Shown one piece after another: positions 1-12,183 of a DNA stretch of 64,000 nucleotides. This stretch comes from Chloranthus sessilifolius (taxonomy: Eukaryota > Streptophyta > Magnoliopsida > Chloranthales > Chloranthaceae). Where the stretch lies: assembly GCA_021018995.1 (NCBI GenBank), contig CM037593.1, positions 11,374,088-11,438,087 of the forward strand, read 5' to 3'. The translations under genes and the position numbers were made by a program. The stretch's first letter is position 1, and every line of letters starts with the position of its first letter. The notes beneath the pieces are model-generated. The model saw nothing but the letters and a program-made list of their open reading frames with translations, was not told the origin of the DNA and did no database searches.

Positions 1-1658
1 TATTGATGTCATATTTTGAATACTTGTATCTAGGATGATGAAGCTTAATGTGATAATTTGTGGATGACTCTGAGATTCATGCTTAGAATTTTTGCAGTTA
101 TACCAAGCTAAGACTTAGAAATCGATGAACTATTTTGTACGGTGAATCTTAGGTTCTTAGTGGAGACTAAACCCAGTAAGCTTTAGAGCTAATTCCCCGT
201 CATTGATGAGCGAATATATAAACTCGGAGTTCTCTTTGAATACGAATTATTTTGCATCATCTCATACATGTTATTTTGGCTTGTCACTTTCCATGATATC
301 AAATTCATATTATTGTGTGAGCGTCTTTGTATATCTACTCAAGACAAATAGGCAAGGTTACCATCTTTTAAGGAAATGATTGAAGGCCATCTTTGGGTTT
401 GCTTAAAATGCCCCACCTCATATAAATTTATCCTTCTAGTACTTTGAGCCTATAGAAAAATTTACCCTTATACATTCTTTGATAAGCCACGTTAACTTTA
501 ACCCTTCACAATTTACGAAAATTTAGCTTTACCTTCTTATTTACGAGAAATTAGGAACGAGGGATGAAAATGAGCGAAAAGAGAGTAAGTGGAGAGATAA
601 TGAGTTATGGTGTTCTTGAGAGTGTATGGCAAATATAAAAAGAAAAAAGGAGAGAAAAAAAAAAAAAAAAAAAAAGGAATGAAAAATGAGGTGCTTCAAG
701 AAAAGGAAATTCAAAAGAGAAGAAAGAATGAGAAAAGAAAAATATTGAAAAAAAAAATGGTGAGAAATTAGAAAAGAAAAAAAGAAAAGAAGAAATAAAA
801 AAAATAAAATAAAAAAATCGAAGTTAGTTCCTTTTCCAATTTCTCGTAAATTTTGAATCACAATTCCTTTCTTTCTTACCCTTACACGAGCCCCATTACA
901 ACCCTACAAAAGACCTTCATGATCCGATCTTGCATTGGTCGCATCTTGTGGAGAGTCAATATATAATACTTATGACACTTGATATGACATGCTAGGATAT
1001 ACAAGTATCTGTTCTTATGAGATTTATTTTTGTTCATTGATTGCATCGTGTTTCATTTATCATGTGAGACCTTTTATTTGCTTTGTATTGATCTCTCACA
1101 TGTGTGAAAACTTACCAATCATCGGAGTGATTTTATTTTGAGAGTATACCTAAAGTGAGGATTGAGTCAAGACAACAGATCCGATGATTTCCGTTGGACT
1201 AGTTCTCGAGATGGATGAATCTTGGTTTTGGTATGCACACACTACGTTTAAGCATGAATGGATGAGTTATCTAACGATTTGGAGCATTAGACTAATTTGA
1301 ATGGATATTGGTATGATTAGTGTAACATTGTTATTTAAAATTGAGAATTTGCATGTTGAATTGATTATTGATTTTGAGCTTTGAAGTTAAATATATGTTA
1401 TAAAAATCAGATTTTGAAAACTCAATTTTACCGATGGTTTGAAATTTTTGGAAGTTTGTGGGTAACTTCACTGCAAACCCTCAGGAGACACAACTCCTCC
1501 ACTAGGGATCACCTAGGGGTTTAAAGGCTTGTTGCACATGCTAAGTGCAATCGTGTTCCCTACGAAAGTGGCATTTAAATTTTAGGATGTTAGTTTGATT
1601 TGCTTTATATTTCTATCATTCTCTTTGCTCGAGGACTAGCAAAGTGTAGGTTTGGGGG
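1..1658 (+). mobile_element. 3' non-coding internal region of a Ty3/gypsy retrotransposon (partial)
   Basis: No convincing ORF is present. The segment ends with GCTCGAGGACTAGCAAAG and then a purine-rich GGTTTGGGGGTG (about 1647-1658). In plant Tat/Athila-type Ty3/gypsy elements this arrangement is the 3' end of the internal region with its polypurine tract, directly before the 3' LTR. A phrase near 1485-1530 (ACTAGGGATCACCTAGGGG) also fits the spacer upstream of the LTR in that group. Positions 541-840 are an A/G-rich low-complexity run whose complement gives a phenylalanine-rich spurious ORF. gag-pol must lie left of the window, so lineage is inferred from the terminus only. Confidence 0.55.
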
Positions 1659-3037
1659 TGTGATGAGTAGTGAAATATGATGATATTTCACCCCTAAATA
1701 CCTATATTTAGCCGTCCGATGAAGGCTATCTGATGAGATTTGCTAGATTTGAAGTGTTTCAGGTAAATACAGTCCAAGTTTCTAAAACAGCCCAAGAATC
1801 CCGAAAATAATGTCAAAACACTGCTATTTTGGGTCATTGAGAACTTAGTGCGACTTGCAGCTCAATTTGGACCTTCAAGACGTCAGATTCAGGAAATTGC
1901 TAAAACATAAAAGTTGTAGAGCTCGTCGTCAGCTTTCCAACGCTTCAAGAATCACCTCAATCACAGAAAATTATGAGCAAAATACCGAGGCAGTATCTGA
2001 TGCAAAGCTAGGCGGAATTCACGAAAATTACTCTTAGATGTCAATCGAGAGAGGTATTAGGGTTAGGCTATTATAAAAGGAAGCCACGAGTTTCTTAGGG
2101 GATTATTATTTTTGCAATTAGAATATTATTCATTCTTTCTTTTTAGTTTTAGGGCTCTTCACTTTGGGGAATATTTTCTTCATCTTTTCAAGTCTTCTCT
2201 CCTTCTTCTAGGGTTTATTCAGGTAGATTGGGTGTACACTAGATTTGCATTATTTTTCTCGAAATTCATAGATTGTATTTAGGAAAACAATTGCAAATAT
2301 CTTTTGGAAGAAATAAAGAGGAATGACTTTGAAAGAAAAGGAGATCAAACACCAAAGATGAGCTAAATCAAGAGATCGGGAAGATGCGATCCCAGATAAG
2401 TACCTATGTTTATGATTAATACCATCTATTATTGTTATCATGGAATCGTTTTGCTCAAAGTTTGTGTGATTGAAAATATTTTAAATGCTTTGTTATGACC
2501 GTTGATTGCTGTATCAATCGGTAGTAATCGCTAGATCTGGACTCGGCAGTGATCTAGTAGAGCGAGATTATGTCGATTGTCGTGGTCTAAATATCATGAG
2601 ATACGCTCTGCTTTTTACATCACTCACACCGCAACGTTAGGCTGAGGCATTGTCCTTATCTACGCTATGCCGGAGTGCCGCTCATATTTTATTTCAAGTC
2701 ATTTTTCTAGATGAATGATGGTGTGAATGATGATTTAATGAAACTGTGGGTTTTAATGATAGAAAAGGGGTACGAATCTGGGGTAGCATATTCCTTGATC
2801 TCATTTTAATATTGTTCGTAGATTTATCAGTAATTAATTGTTTAGATTAATTTATTTTTCTGCATTTAGGAAAAGTGCGTTAAGTTTTTGGTAAAATTGA
2901 ATCTGCCCTTTGGTACTTCCTTAGGGACGTTTTTAAAATCTCTAAAAGAATTAATTAAAAATTCACGTTTCCCTGTGGGTTCGACACCCCTGTTCTTGCC
3001 ATACTGCAATAGATCTTGTGCACTTGCAAGGGTTACA
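1659..3037 (+). mobile_element. 3' LTR of the Ty3/gypsy element (right end approximate)
   Basis: It begins TGTGATGAG immediately after the polypurine tract. A TATA box (TATAAAAGG, 2072-2080) lies about 410 bp in, as expected for U3. Near 1905-1950 is GTTGTAGAGCTCGTCGTCAG, a phrase common in plant LTRs. The U5-like end has CCTGTGGGTTCGACACCCC and GTGCACTTGCAAGGGTTACA, giving TG...CA termini if it ends near 3037. The partner LTR and target duplication lie outside the window. An alternative reading is that the LTR extends to about 4019. Confidence 0.5.
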
Positions 3038-3254
3038 TTCTAAATCGATCAATCAACGTAATTTATTTTGAAGTTTGAGGTAATTTTAATTAATGTTATT
3101 TTCCCGTATTTATTTATTTATGTCATTTACTTACAATATGTGTGGCTAAATTTATAGGGATGGGGATCTAATGATTCCCATCCGAGGGATGTACTTTTAA
3201 TAATATAAAATTAGGGATTAAAATATGAGATTTTTAATTTATGGTTGTTGTGCT

Positions 3255-3620
3255 ATCATGAATGGATGAAATCTCCGCCACTAACCGGGATCGCATGTGC
3301 CGAGCCATGCTCGGGATCTCAGATCTGTGACGGTAATTTTACCCTATCATTGTTATAGTCTTTGTGTTTTCATCGTGTGGATCTAATTACGATTATGTTC
3401 TGGGATCGAGTGTCTTGAGCCATGCCACGATCTTGGTTCTCAGAATGGTAATTTTATCTTAAATATCCCTAATCTGAATAAAGTGTGCTTGAGCCATGCC
3501 CTTGATTTGATTTGTAAGTGGTATTCTTGTTGGAATTTTCACCCACCTTGGGGATGATTTTATTTGAACACGAGATCATGCGTGCTGGCAGTGCCTTGAT
3601 CCCAGATCTATATATGAAAA
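3255..3620 (+). repeat. Degenerate direct repeats (about 60-110 bp, 3-4 copies)
   Basis: The phrase GAGCCATGC(T/C) recurs at about 3303, 3418 and 3490, with a weaker copy near 3585. Each is followed by a GATCT-rich stretch and, in the first two, by GGTAATTTTA. The copies are too diverged to be a recent satellite. They lie between two LTR-type right ends and probably belong to an LTR. Confidence 0.4.
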
Positions 3621-3929
3621 TCATCTAAGTCTGATGCGAGGATGCAACATGGAACCTATTAGGGTGTTGACCATTGATCTTCCATAAAAGATGTTTGTTA
3701 CTAATGAAATATCTCATAATTTAATCCTTAGATTTATATTATAGGAAGAACGGACCAAAGATGGGAGGATTTAGTATCTTCGTCTTTATCATCATCTTCA
3801 CTTTTATTTGTGAATCATCAATTGAATTTTAGTTTGTAGTCATTAATTACCATCAACCACTTAAATCATAAAACTGGTAGAATACTGTTAGATCTTAATA
3901 GATTTCTAGAATTGCTTGTCTCTTTTAGG

Positions 3930-4019
3930 TATTTCAAAATTAATCCTCGTGGGAACGATCTCGTACTCCGCACCCACTATATACAAACCGATTCGTGCAC
4001 TTGCGAGTAAAATATTACA
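3930..4019 (+). mobile_element. Second LTR-type right end
   Basis: TCCTCGTGGGAACGATCTCG followed by GATTCGTGCACTTGCGAG and ATATTACA mirrors the U5 end at about 2965-3037 in order and wording, but the sequence differs. It is either the true end of the LTR that starts at 1659 or the remnant of a related element next to it. No left border was recognised. Confidence 0.35.
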
Positions 4020-4129
4020 TTAAAAATATCACATCAGCACACATCACGCTTAAACGTGATTTTAGGGTCATTTTTGGCGGATATATGACATTTGAAATAA
4101 AAAACTAATTGTCTCTGGAAGATTGGGGT

Positions 4130-4610
4130 GAAACAAGATCTCCATCATCTGATTTGAAGCAATCACAATGATAAATCACACTTTAATGGTGTAAAATAAA
4201 AAGTGAGTTTTTAATGGTGTAAGATCATTTAAACACTATTTGACAAATCATAGGTGTGCCACATGGCATAATGATGAATCACACTTTAATGGTGTAAAAT
4301 AACAAGTGATATTTTAATGGTGTGAGATAATTTAAACACCGTCTAATCGATCATAGATTGAAGGCTGGGCAATGAATGTGAACCATCCGATTGACGAACT
4401 ATAGTATCAACCCTTAAAATTAAAACCAATAGTTGATATTATAATTCCTAACATTATCAACCCTCAAATATACACTAGATTGGTTAGATGGTTTAAATAT
4501 TCCTAAAAAATAATTTTGACGGTTCAGATCACCTATATCATAAACCCTTATGGTCTAAAATTATTTTAACACCATTCTAATGTATATTTGAGCAGCAGAT
4601 GAGTCGGTCC
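4130..4610. repeat. Remnants of small non-autonomous DNA elements
   Basis: The phrase CACTTTAATGGTGTAA occurs twice (about 4180 and 4290), each followed by GATAATTTAAACACC-like text. The same vocabulary recurs near 10560-10830, 11060-11140, 33085 and 38975. This marks a dispersed family of short non-coding elements. Termini were not resolved. Confidence 0.35.
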
Positions 4611-5084
4611 CATACACCACATATATAAAATGTATATTTGACTAACAGGTGAGTCGGTCCCATACAACATATAAAATGCAAAGCCAAAAGAATAAAAGGA
4701 CAAAAAAAAACAGGAAGGAGGAGAAGAAAGAAAGACTTGGAAAACTGAGAAGAAGAAAGAGAGGTAAGGAGAGTCTCCTTTTTTTTTTTTATCTTTTCTT
4801 CTTCTTCTTCTCCTCCAATCTTTTTTTATTTTTCTGGGATTAAATCTAACCCATTTTTTCTTCTTCTAATTTTGCAAAAATTGGCTCTTATTAAGCAAAT
4901 CCGGCGAGAACGAGCCGGAATCCGATGGGTTTCCTTTAAAACCCCTTCCAAAATATTGGTTGCCTTTAAAAAAATAGGTTTTATACCCCTTAAATAACGA
5001 AAACCCCTTTTAAAAATGGGTTGCCCTTAAAATAATTCGATTTTATACCCTTTAAAGCTTAAAGAAACGAAAATCACCATTCGG
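4611..5084. other. Low-complexity A/G- and T-rich stretch, no gene seen
   Basis: A purine-rich run at about 4690-4780 is followed by a pyrimidine-rich run to 4870. Near-duplicate lines with CCTTTAAAA occur from 4930 to 5060. The small ORF across 4649-4843 is K/R-rich then F-rich and is a product of base composition. Confidence 0.4.
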
Positions 5085-5290
5085 CTGATAATTTGAAATT
5101 ATCGGTCGATAATATCAAATTATCGGCCGAAAATTTGAAAAATTAAATTACGGGACGATAATTTAAAATTATCGGCCTATAAAATAATTTGATATTTCCG
5201 GATAGGGGGCGATAATATACATTTTATCGTCTCGGTTTAAGCCGAAACCGAGACGTCTTGGCTGAAAATTTAAAATTTTGGCCGAGATTT
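5085..5290. repeat. Short palindrome cluster (CGATAATTTnAAATTATCG type)
   Basis: Several near-perfect 18-20-bp palindromes occur in succession, such as GATAATTTGAAATTATC at about 5087 and GATAATTTAAAATTATC at about 5157. They are linked by TCGGCC/TCGGTCG. A second palindromic phrase (CTCGGTTTAAGCCGAAACCGAG) follows near 5231-5252. No coding potential was seen. Confidence 0.5.
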
Positions 5291-6209
5291 TGATCCATGA
5301 TCGAGAGGGCTTGTATAACTGACCGATCCGGTCACTAAGGCCACGTTCCGTTCATGGTAATATCTTCTCATGTAAAATTCACTTTACAGATAGAAAAATA
5401 CAATTTGGCGTGTAAAAATGGGTGTTTGTTTCAATGCAAAATCCACTTTGTGTATTACTTTTGTGTTTTAATAGGTAAGTTGGGGTCGAACCACTTTATA
5501 GGCTACTTCACTCACTTTTCATCACTTTTCATTTTTTGAGTTTTATAAGACCAGACCTTCGTAGGCTACTTCACTTTACTTTCCATCATTTTTTTGAATT
5601 TATTCCCTGTTATATTTTTTAATGCATTTTTTGAATTTTATAAGGCTAGACCTTTGTAGGTCAAAAATATTGGAAGTAAATTTATTAGCACAAACTTTTA
5701 GAATTTTTTTATGGAAACTAAAATTCTTATTTTGTATGACCCACGCACACTGGGATTTTATAAAACCCTGAATTGTAGTTGCTTGAAATAATAAAGAGCA
5801 TTATTGGGAATTAAAGGAAACTTCAAAATTTCCTAATTTACATGTGATTCTTATTCCTATTAGAATACCTTGATGGATAGTATTCTAAGTAGGGCATGAC
5901 TCTTCATGCTATATATATTAGTGGACGTCCCCCGCTCACTACACACAAACCTTTTAGCATCTTCCTATTAAGAGAGTGTAGCAAGAGAGGCGGGTAGAGC
6001 CACCTTCTTCTTCTTTGTAGGAAAGGCCTCAGGATCAATATATCGGATTAAAGTTAAAGTGACGGTCACGATCTTTGCGATAAGGTAAACACATAAATAT
6101 TTTAATATGTGATTATTGATTTATTGTTTTGATTGATTATGCACCTAGATCCTAGGGCAATTATATTTTGGGTGGTCGGATAGATAGATCCAACACAAAC
6201 TTCAATAAA
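5291..6209. other. AT-rich interval, no supported feature
   Basis: Only short ORFs without recognisable motifs are present. The phrase TTTTATAAGACCAGACCTT(T/C)GTAGG recurs near 5540 and 5640, suggesting a decayed direct repeat. I see no exon signals worth reporting. Confidence 0.3.
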
Positions 6210-6212
6210 TTA

Positions 6213-6916
6213 GGCCTGGTTTGTGAGCCAAGAAAGTTTAAAAAATTGAGACTTTTCTACGGCAAATCGGCTTTTCGAGCATTTTCTGAGACTTTCTTGT
6301 GTTCGGGAGTTTTCTTAGGCTATGGGTTTTCCTTGCATTTTTCGCTAAAAGTGACAGTTTGTTTTCGAAAGTTTTTCCAGGTAAGCTATGTTTCAGAGCG
6401 ACCAACAGTATATTCCACCAAAAGAAATGCATTGGATCGATTTTAATGAACAAGCGTCAGGCAACATTCTTACTAGCTGTCATTTAAATAGGTTGGCTTG
6501 ACATTTAAGCAAAGAATGAATGACATTTAAAACATTATTGCAGCCGTATTAAAAACCTACATCAGAAATTTTATTTTCACAATCTGTTTAGCAAAAGTTT
6601 TCTACGCATAAAACACATTATCGATTGAAAATATATAAAATTTAAAGATCATCCAATTAGCATAACCGCTTCGATAAACGACATAAATATGTGAGGCTCT
6701 AGCGCTTGCAAGAAACAATTGCACTTTCTGACATTTTCTTCTGAAAGTGAAGAACACAAGAAAAGATTAGAAACGGTAGGAAAATGAGTTTCTGAGTAAC
6801 TCAAGAACGCTCGCAAGAAAAATGACTTTATGTGAATTTAATGTTTCTATACAGAATTTGAGGAGCTCATTTTTTGGGATTTTCTCGGAAAAGCTCTGAA
6901 ATTGCTGAACAAGACC
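6213..6916. mobile_element. PIF/Harbinger (Tourist-like) non-autonomous element
   Basis: The left end is GGCCTGGTTTGTG and the right end, read inward, is GGTCTTGTTCAGC, an imperfect inverted repeat. Both sides are flanked by TTA (6210-6212 and 6917-6919), the 3-bp TWA-type duplication of PIF/Harbinger elements. The 704-bp interior has no transposase. The overlapping small ORFs here are chance frames. Confidence 0.5.
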
Positions 6917-6934
6917 TTATTGTGAAAAGAGCAA

Positions 6935-7060
6935 GCACAATACTTTATGGGAGGACAGCACGCAATATTTTGCTATTAAGGTGAATTGAACATGCCCACA
7001 ATTGTACTTTATGGGAGGACTGTACGTAATATTTTGCAATTAAACTTAGCACGCCCTAAG
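6935..7060. repeat. Two-copy direct repeat
   Basis: ACTTTATGGGAGGAC followed by (A/T)G(C/T)ACG(C/T)AATATTTTGC occurs near 6942 and again near 7006, spaced about 64 bp. It lies just left of the solo LTR. Function unknown. Confidence 0.4.
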
Positions 7061-7071
7061 GTTGATGATTG

Positions 7072-9693
7072 TGTAATGACCCTAAAATTCTGAACAAGAA
7101 TCCGACTGTTTCGATAAGCGTATCCGACACAAAAATCGAGATAAATTAAAATTTTGTTTTAATATTATTAAAAATAATATTAATCCACGGTAAAGTGAAG
7201 TCATGTGCGACTTATCGTATAAGTCTGAGTCTTGTAGAACGTTGTGGAGGCGTGGTATGCTGAAGGAATCATATAGGTGCTCCACACTGGAGCTTAAATT
7301 TAGGAGAAAACTGAAATAATTAGATATTTAAGTTTCTTAGCTTATAAGAGAAGGAAGAAGGGTTGCATACTTGCCTTGCATCTTCTTCTTCTTATTTTTC
7401 CTGAAAATCTGCGCTAGATTATCGTTTTTTAGGTAGTTACCTTAAGAAATCACAGTTGCAAGAAACCTAAGGTAGAGATTGATTAACTTAGGAGTGTGGA
7501 ACCAACGTCAGTACGTTGTGTTTGTCATGTGAGGACGTGCGCCATCTCCGTGTATCAAAGTGAAGCCACGTGCTTACTATTTCGAGTCGTGACGACGACG
7601 AATCTGAGATTTTGGATCCGAAACCCTCTTCGGATCACGTTTGTCGAGAACCCGAAAGGGCTTTAAAGAGGTGAGTTTTTAAATTTATATGGTGGAGGTT
7701 AAGACCTCATGAATGTGTAAAAGAGTATTTAGGAGTGGTTTGTTGAGACCATTAATGGTTAAAGATCAAGTAGGTCAAGAACAAGTGATCGCCATTAATG
7801 ACAAAAACTATCATCCTTGATCGATCAAATTAATGAATTGATCGATCAAGCTTGTGATTGATCGATCAATGTGAAGAATTGATCGATCAATTCGTATAAT
7901 AAGTTAATAGGAACAGTAAGGTATTTTTCTGAAAGTTTAATGCCCGATGGGCATTGATCGATCAAATTGGGATTTGATCAATCAATTTTGAAGGTTGATC
8001 GATCAATCTGAGAATTGGTCGATCAATATGAGAGGCTGATCGATCACAGTAAGGTGATCGATCAATGTGAACATTGATCGATCAGTGAGGAAAATTGATC
8101 GATCAATTCAGAAATTGATCGATAAAATTTTATAAATTAAGTGTGTGAACAGGAAGTGAGAAATTTGAATCTGACTTGATTGATCGATCAATGAGAAAAT
8201 TAATCGATCAAATTTGAGGATTGATCGATCAAACAGGGATGTTGATCGATCAAATCTCCCCTGTCACCTATGAGTTAATTGGGTACAGTGATCGATCAAA
8301 TGAAGTATTTGGTCGATCAAATTTGATAATTGATCGATCAAGTAAAGACACTGATCGATCAATCACCCATGTTTTTTGTTATTTTAGTTTTGTGAATAAA
8401 ACACTACTAGACACTGTGCCAGTTGATATCCTGACATGTCTGACACTAAGTATATTGTGTCTATGGTCTACGATCAGACCGTGATGCTTTAAAAAAATTT
8501 GGATTTGCTTAGAAAAGTCTGATCTGAGGTAGGAGAAATTCAACTGAAATTGTATTTATTCTTGATTACATGGTTCCAAATCTTCTGTATCCTGCTGCAT
8601 ATTCTGATTTTACTTTCCGTTCATGTCTAGCATATGTGTGAAAACTCCATCATATCTGATTCATGTTACCTGGTATTTGTCATCTGATTCCTGTATTATG
8701 ATATGTATGCATGTGATTTGAGGTTTAAGAATCTGACGAATCCCACCGACTTGGCGGTATATCCGTGACTGGCACAATCGTGCATCTGTTTGAAAATTCT
8801 CGACATAATTGCACTCCTTAAATGAGACATTGTTGCAATTCCTGAAATTGCTCATTGAACGACGATGGTAGAGATTATCCATTGGCCCAAATTTGACTAT
8901 CACGTACTATACTCATGAGAGTTACTTAAGTGTACTATTTTAAGTCATCTAAATATTGTACGTATAGCATTTTACAAACTCTGAGGTTCTGTACGTATTG
9001 CATATCTGATCATCTGTCTGTATCTTTCCAGTTCTATTGATACTCTGTTTTATTTATCTGTCTGAGATATGTTCTGCGATCATGTTTTACAATTAAGATG
9101 TAATTTAACTGAAATTTCTTCTCTTGAGCTTAGATGGTAGCTCACCCTGTTTTCTATAATAATAATAGGTTCTGAGGCTAAGGCTTCCGGCACGAAGAGC
9201 CACTCTGAATACCAGCCAAAGCCGGAGGCTGAGACAGAGGAGGAGGCCACTGACACTCATGCTGACGAGTTTTATTAGCAGCTTAGGTATTAGTTTTGTG
9301 TTTTGAGTCATGTATATGTATTTTGGATTATTTGTGTGCCTGGTGGCCACTTTATGTATTTATTATTATAGATGTTTTTACTTGTATTATTATACATTCT
9401 ATAGGAACCACTATCAGGAACTATTATTTTGAGTCATGAATGTTCATCATCAGTGATTCTTCTTGGTTCATTTTTGAGGATGTATATTCTTTTGGTATAT
9501 ATATACATGCATTGTATTGTCTTATTTTTTCTTTCTTTTAAAAGCCATATATGATGACTCGATCTATCACTACTGGACCGTGTCTGCTCTGATTTCCGTT
9601 AGATGAGCAGACATCTGTGATTTGTCTTAAGAATCATCCAAAGCATGATCCTGGTGGCACGAATTTTCGGATGCAAAAATTCGGGCTGTCACA
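7072..9693 (+). mobile_element. Solo LTR (about 2.6 kb) of a Ty3/gypsy-type retrotransposon
   Basis: It starts TGTAATGACCC and ends GGGCTGTCACA, the TGTAA...ACA termini typical of plant Del/Tekay-type LTRs. The flanks are GATTG (7067-7071) and AATTG (9694-9698), a 5-bp duplication matching at 4 of 5. No second LTR, primer-binding site or gag-pol occurs nearby, so it is read as a solo LTR left by LTR-LTR recombination. Orientation follows the TGT...ACA reading and is tentative. The interior holds the 7817-8362 palindrome array and no protein domain. Confidence 0.65.
7817..8362. repeat. Phased palindrome array, TTGATCGATCAA x 21, inside the solo LTR
   Basis: I count 21 units of the 12-bp palindrome TTGATCGATCAA or close variants. 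Centres are 19-22 bp apart with variable 8-10-bp linkers. Three linkers of about 35-60 bp divide the array into four blocks of 4, 9, 4 and 4 units. Flanking text also partly repeats (GAACAG(T/G)AAG). Unit identity is high while linkers are nearly free. The 87-residue ORF at 8221-8484 is the array read as protein. Confidence 0.85.
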
Positions 9694-9790
9694 AATTGCG
9701 TCATCAATTCTGCATACCATTATTTTGGGGCTCATGTGGTGCTGGTGCATGTGCCTTTGACTAGATGCTATTAACATAATAGTGTATAAA

Positions 9791-9990
9791 CACTACAAAA
9801 AATGAGACTATTAACGGCAGTTTTTTGCAGATGAGATTATTAGCGGCAGTTTTTTGTAGTAAGGGTATTGGCGGGAACTATTAATAAAAAAATTATTAAA
9901 ATTTATTAAGACTATTAGCGATAAAGGTATTGGCAGCAACTTTTTTACTTTTTTTGTTAATAGTGGCATTTTTTGGTTATTGTCAATGTC
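9791..9990 (+). mobile_element. CACTA-type transposon terminus (fragment)
   Basis: CACTACAAAAAATGAG at 9791 matches the canonical CACTA (En/Spm) terminal sequence. It is followed by subterminal repeats (TTAGCGGCAGTTTTTTG and variants) to about 9990. No matching opposite end was found nearby, so it is treated as a truncated end. Confidence 0.55.
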
Positions 9991-12173
9991 TTATTTTTTT
10001 TTTAATGAAAATCTCTCTCTCTCTATATATAAGCTCGAGACTATTGGTTCAAACCATCTGGGCTCCACGTACTACTCATCTAAGGGATCAGGTGCCAAGC
10101 ACCTAGCCGCCCAGGGTAGATCAGGTTTATTAGCAATATAAAAACAAAAATGCTATTTATCCATGTTTAAATGTTGGGCAAAGGTGTAATTTCAGTGCAA
10201 TAGGATAAAGCGCAATAAGAAATTTTGACCCGAGTTTGGAGGTCAAAATGATCCTAAAAGAAAAATAAAATAAATAATATAATCTATTACCCTATGAGGA
10301 TTTACTGGAGAGGTATAACTTACGATAAAGTGCCATGTGACACGTGGATCTAGCATTCGATAACATGTGTCAAGTTGTGCGTTGGAATGCATATTCCAAT
10401 TATCCTCTTAAAAGTTGATCGTTGCCACATGATTTGTACAAATCTGTTCTAGCGGTTCATTTCTTAGCATTTGTGGGATCCTAACCACGTGGTTGAGATT
10501 GTTTTTAAATTTTAAGGATGAATTAGATCTAGACAACGGCCTAGTGCACCAGTAAAATGGTGTCAAATAAACATAATTAATAACCAATCAGAGATTGTAA
10601 ATTCAGTTTTAAGATCTTTGACCACTCTTAATCACATGATAAATATGTTTTTCTGATGCAGTCTATGACAATATAGATCTAATTATCATGACCTACCCAT
10701 CACTTAGCACACTATGGAAAATAGTGCCCCATTTCTAAAAGGGCCCGACTTTCCTGACGTCATTTAAGCACCAAAATAGTGTTTAAATGATCACACACCC
10801 TCAATGGTTAAAGTTGTGAGTAATCTGTATGGCCAAATTGAATGGATCATAGATTGTAGTGCAACAGGCTGAAAAATAATGTTTTAGAGAGATTTAAACC
10901 ATCTAATCTGCAGATTTTAAAATTAATTGTTGATATTTAAGTTCATCAATCTCATGGTTCACATTCGCTTATAGGCATGTTTCTTTAGGCTGAGACACGT
11001 TTCAATGATAGATTGACACTTGGACAATTTAGATTGATGAAGAATGTTCACCACATGACCTAATGATAATCTCACTTTAATGGTGTGAGATTAAAAGTAT
11101 AGCTTTAATAGCATAAGATCATTTAAACAGTTTGGGTGTTTAAATGGCACTCGAGCCATTATCCCTTCTTAAAAGTATATGCATAAAAAGGGTTTTCACT
11201 CATTGCCACTACAAGCTGATACCGAAAAATCAGTTTCGGTTTGGTATACCAAATTTCCACTCCTAATGAGAGTGAATAAAAATGGGTGCCCCTTCGATGA
11301 AACTCTAAGCCTTACACCGACGAACCCTTCAAAAGTCCTTAATGACCAAAACCCTCTCTGCACGGTGTGAGACTATTCACAAAAATGTAATGTTAAAAAA
11401 TTTAAAACATTAAAACGTATAACAATCATCATCTCCGAAATTCTTCGGCCGATATACTATCAGCCGTCGTACAATTGGCCATTGTACACAATTTAAAAGA
11501 AAGGCTTGTTATTTTGGAAACAGACGTGGGATGTGTGGAAACATCATCTAAACCGTTAGCTTTGACGGCGATGATCTAAAGATCTTTGATGAAAAAATTT
11601 AGCAATAAATATAATCTATATCACATGATTCAATGCAGTCAACGATCAAATCAGATGATGACCTTTGACTGCATTGAATCATATGATAGAGATCGAATAC
11701 TAATCTGTTGCACCTAAAACTTTGAGATCATGGAAATTAATAGCTTAGATGGTGTTCTCATATGACATAGGTCACCAAAATACGGTGACAAATAACATAC
11801 CGTAGATCTCTTCTTACATGTTATAGAGAGTAGAGCATAGAACGAGAAAAGGGGGCTATGAGATTTTGTGGGATCCCTTTTTAATAAATACAAAAGGCAA
11901 AGCAAAGATTCACTTGGATTCTATATTTTTACTATATAGAGTTGTTGTATTCATAGAGCTGTGTTTGAGAATATGTTTCCATTTTAGGTAACTTATTTGG
12001 TCTTACATTAATTTTATTTGATTTAATACTCAATCATATGATCAGATGCCACATAAGAGATCGATATGATGAGTATAGTATTGTAAAAAGTTGCAATAAT
12101 AAAATATATAATTTGTAAGATCAATAGTATCATTCGTGTGAAAATGAATGGTATAATAAAATATAATTTAATT
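9991..12173. other. Repeat-rich intergenic interval, no gene seen
   Basis: It holds a CT microsatellite (about 10012-10023) and M-type repeat vocabulary near 10560-10830 and 11050-11150. The 63-residue ORF at 11179-11370 has no recognisable motif. Nothing here supports a gene. Confidence 0.35.
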
Positions 12174-12183
12174 GTTTATTTTA

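Noticed and set aside
541..861. 106-residue phenylalanine-rich minus-strand ORF
   Set aside because: It is the complement of an A/G-rich low-complexity run and has no domain features.
7817..8362. CRISPR array
   Set aside because: Regular repeats with variable linkers look superficially similar, but the repeats are 12-bp palindromes with 8-10-bp linkers, the setting is a plant LTR, and there are no cas genes.
8221..8484. 87-residue ORF in the solo LTR
   Set aside because: It is the TTGATCGATCAA array read as protein, with no motif or support outside the array.
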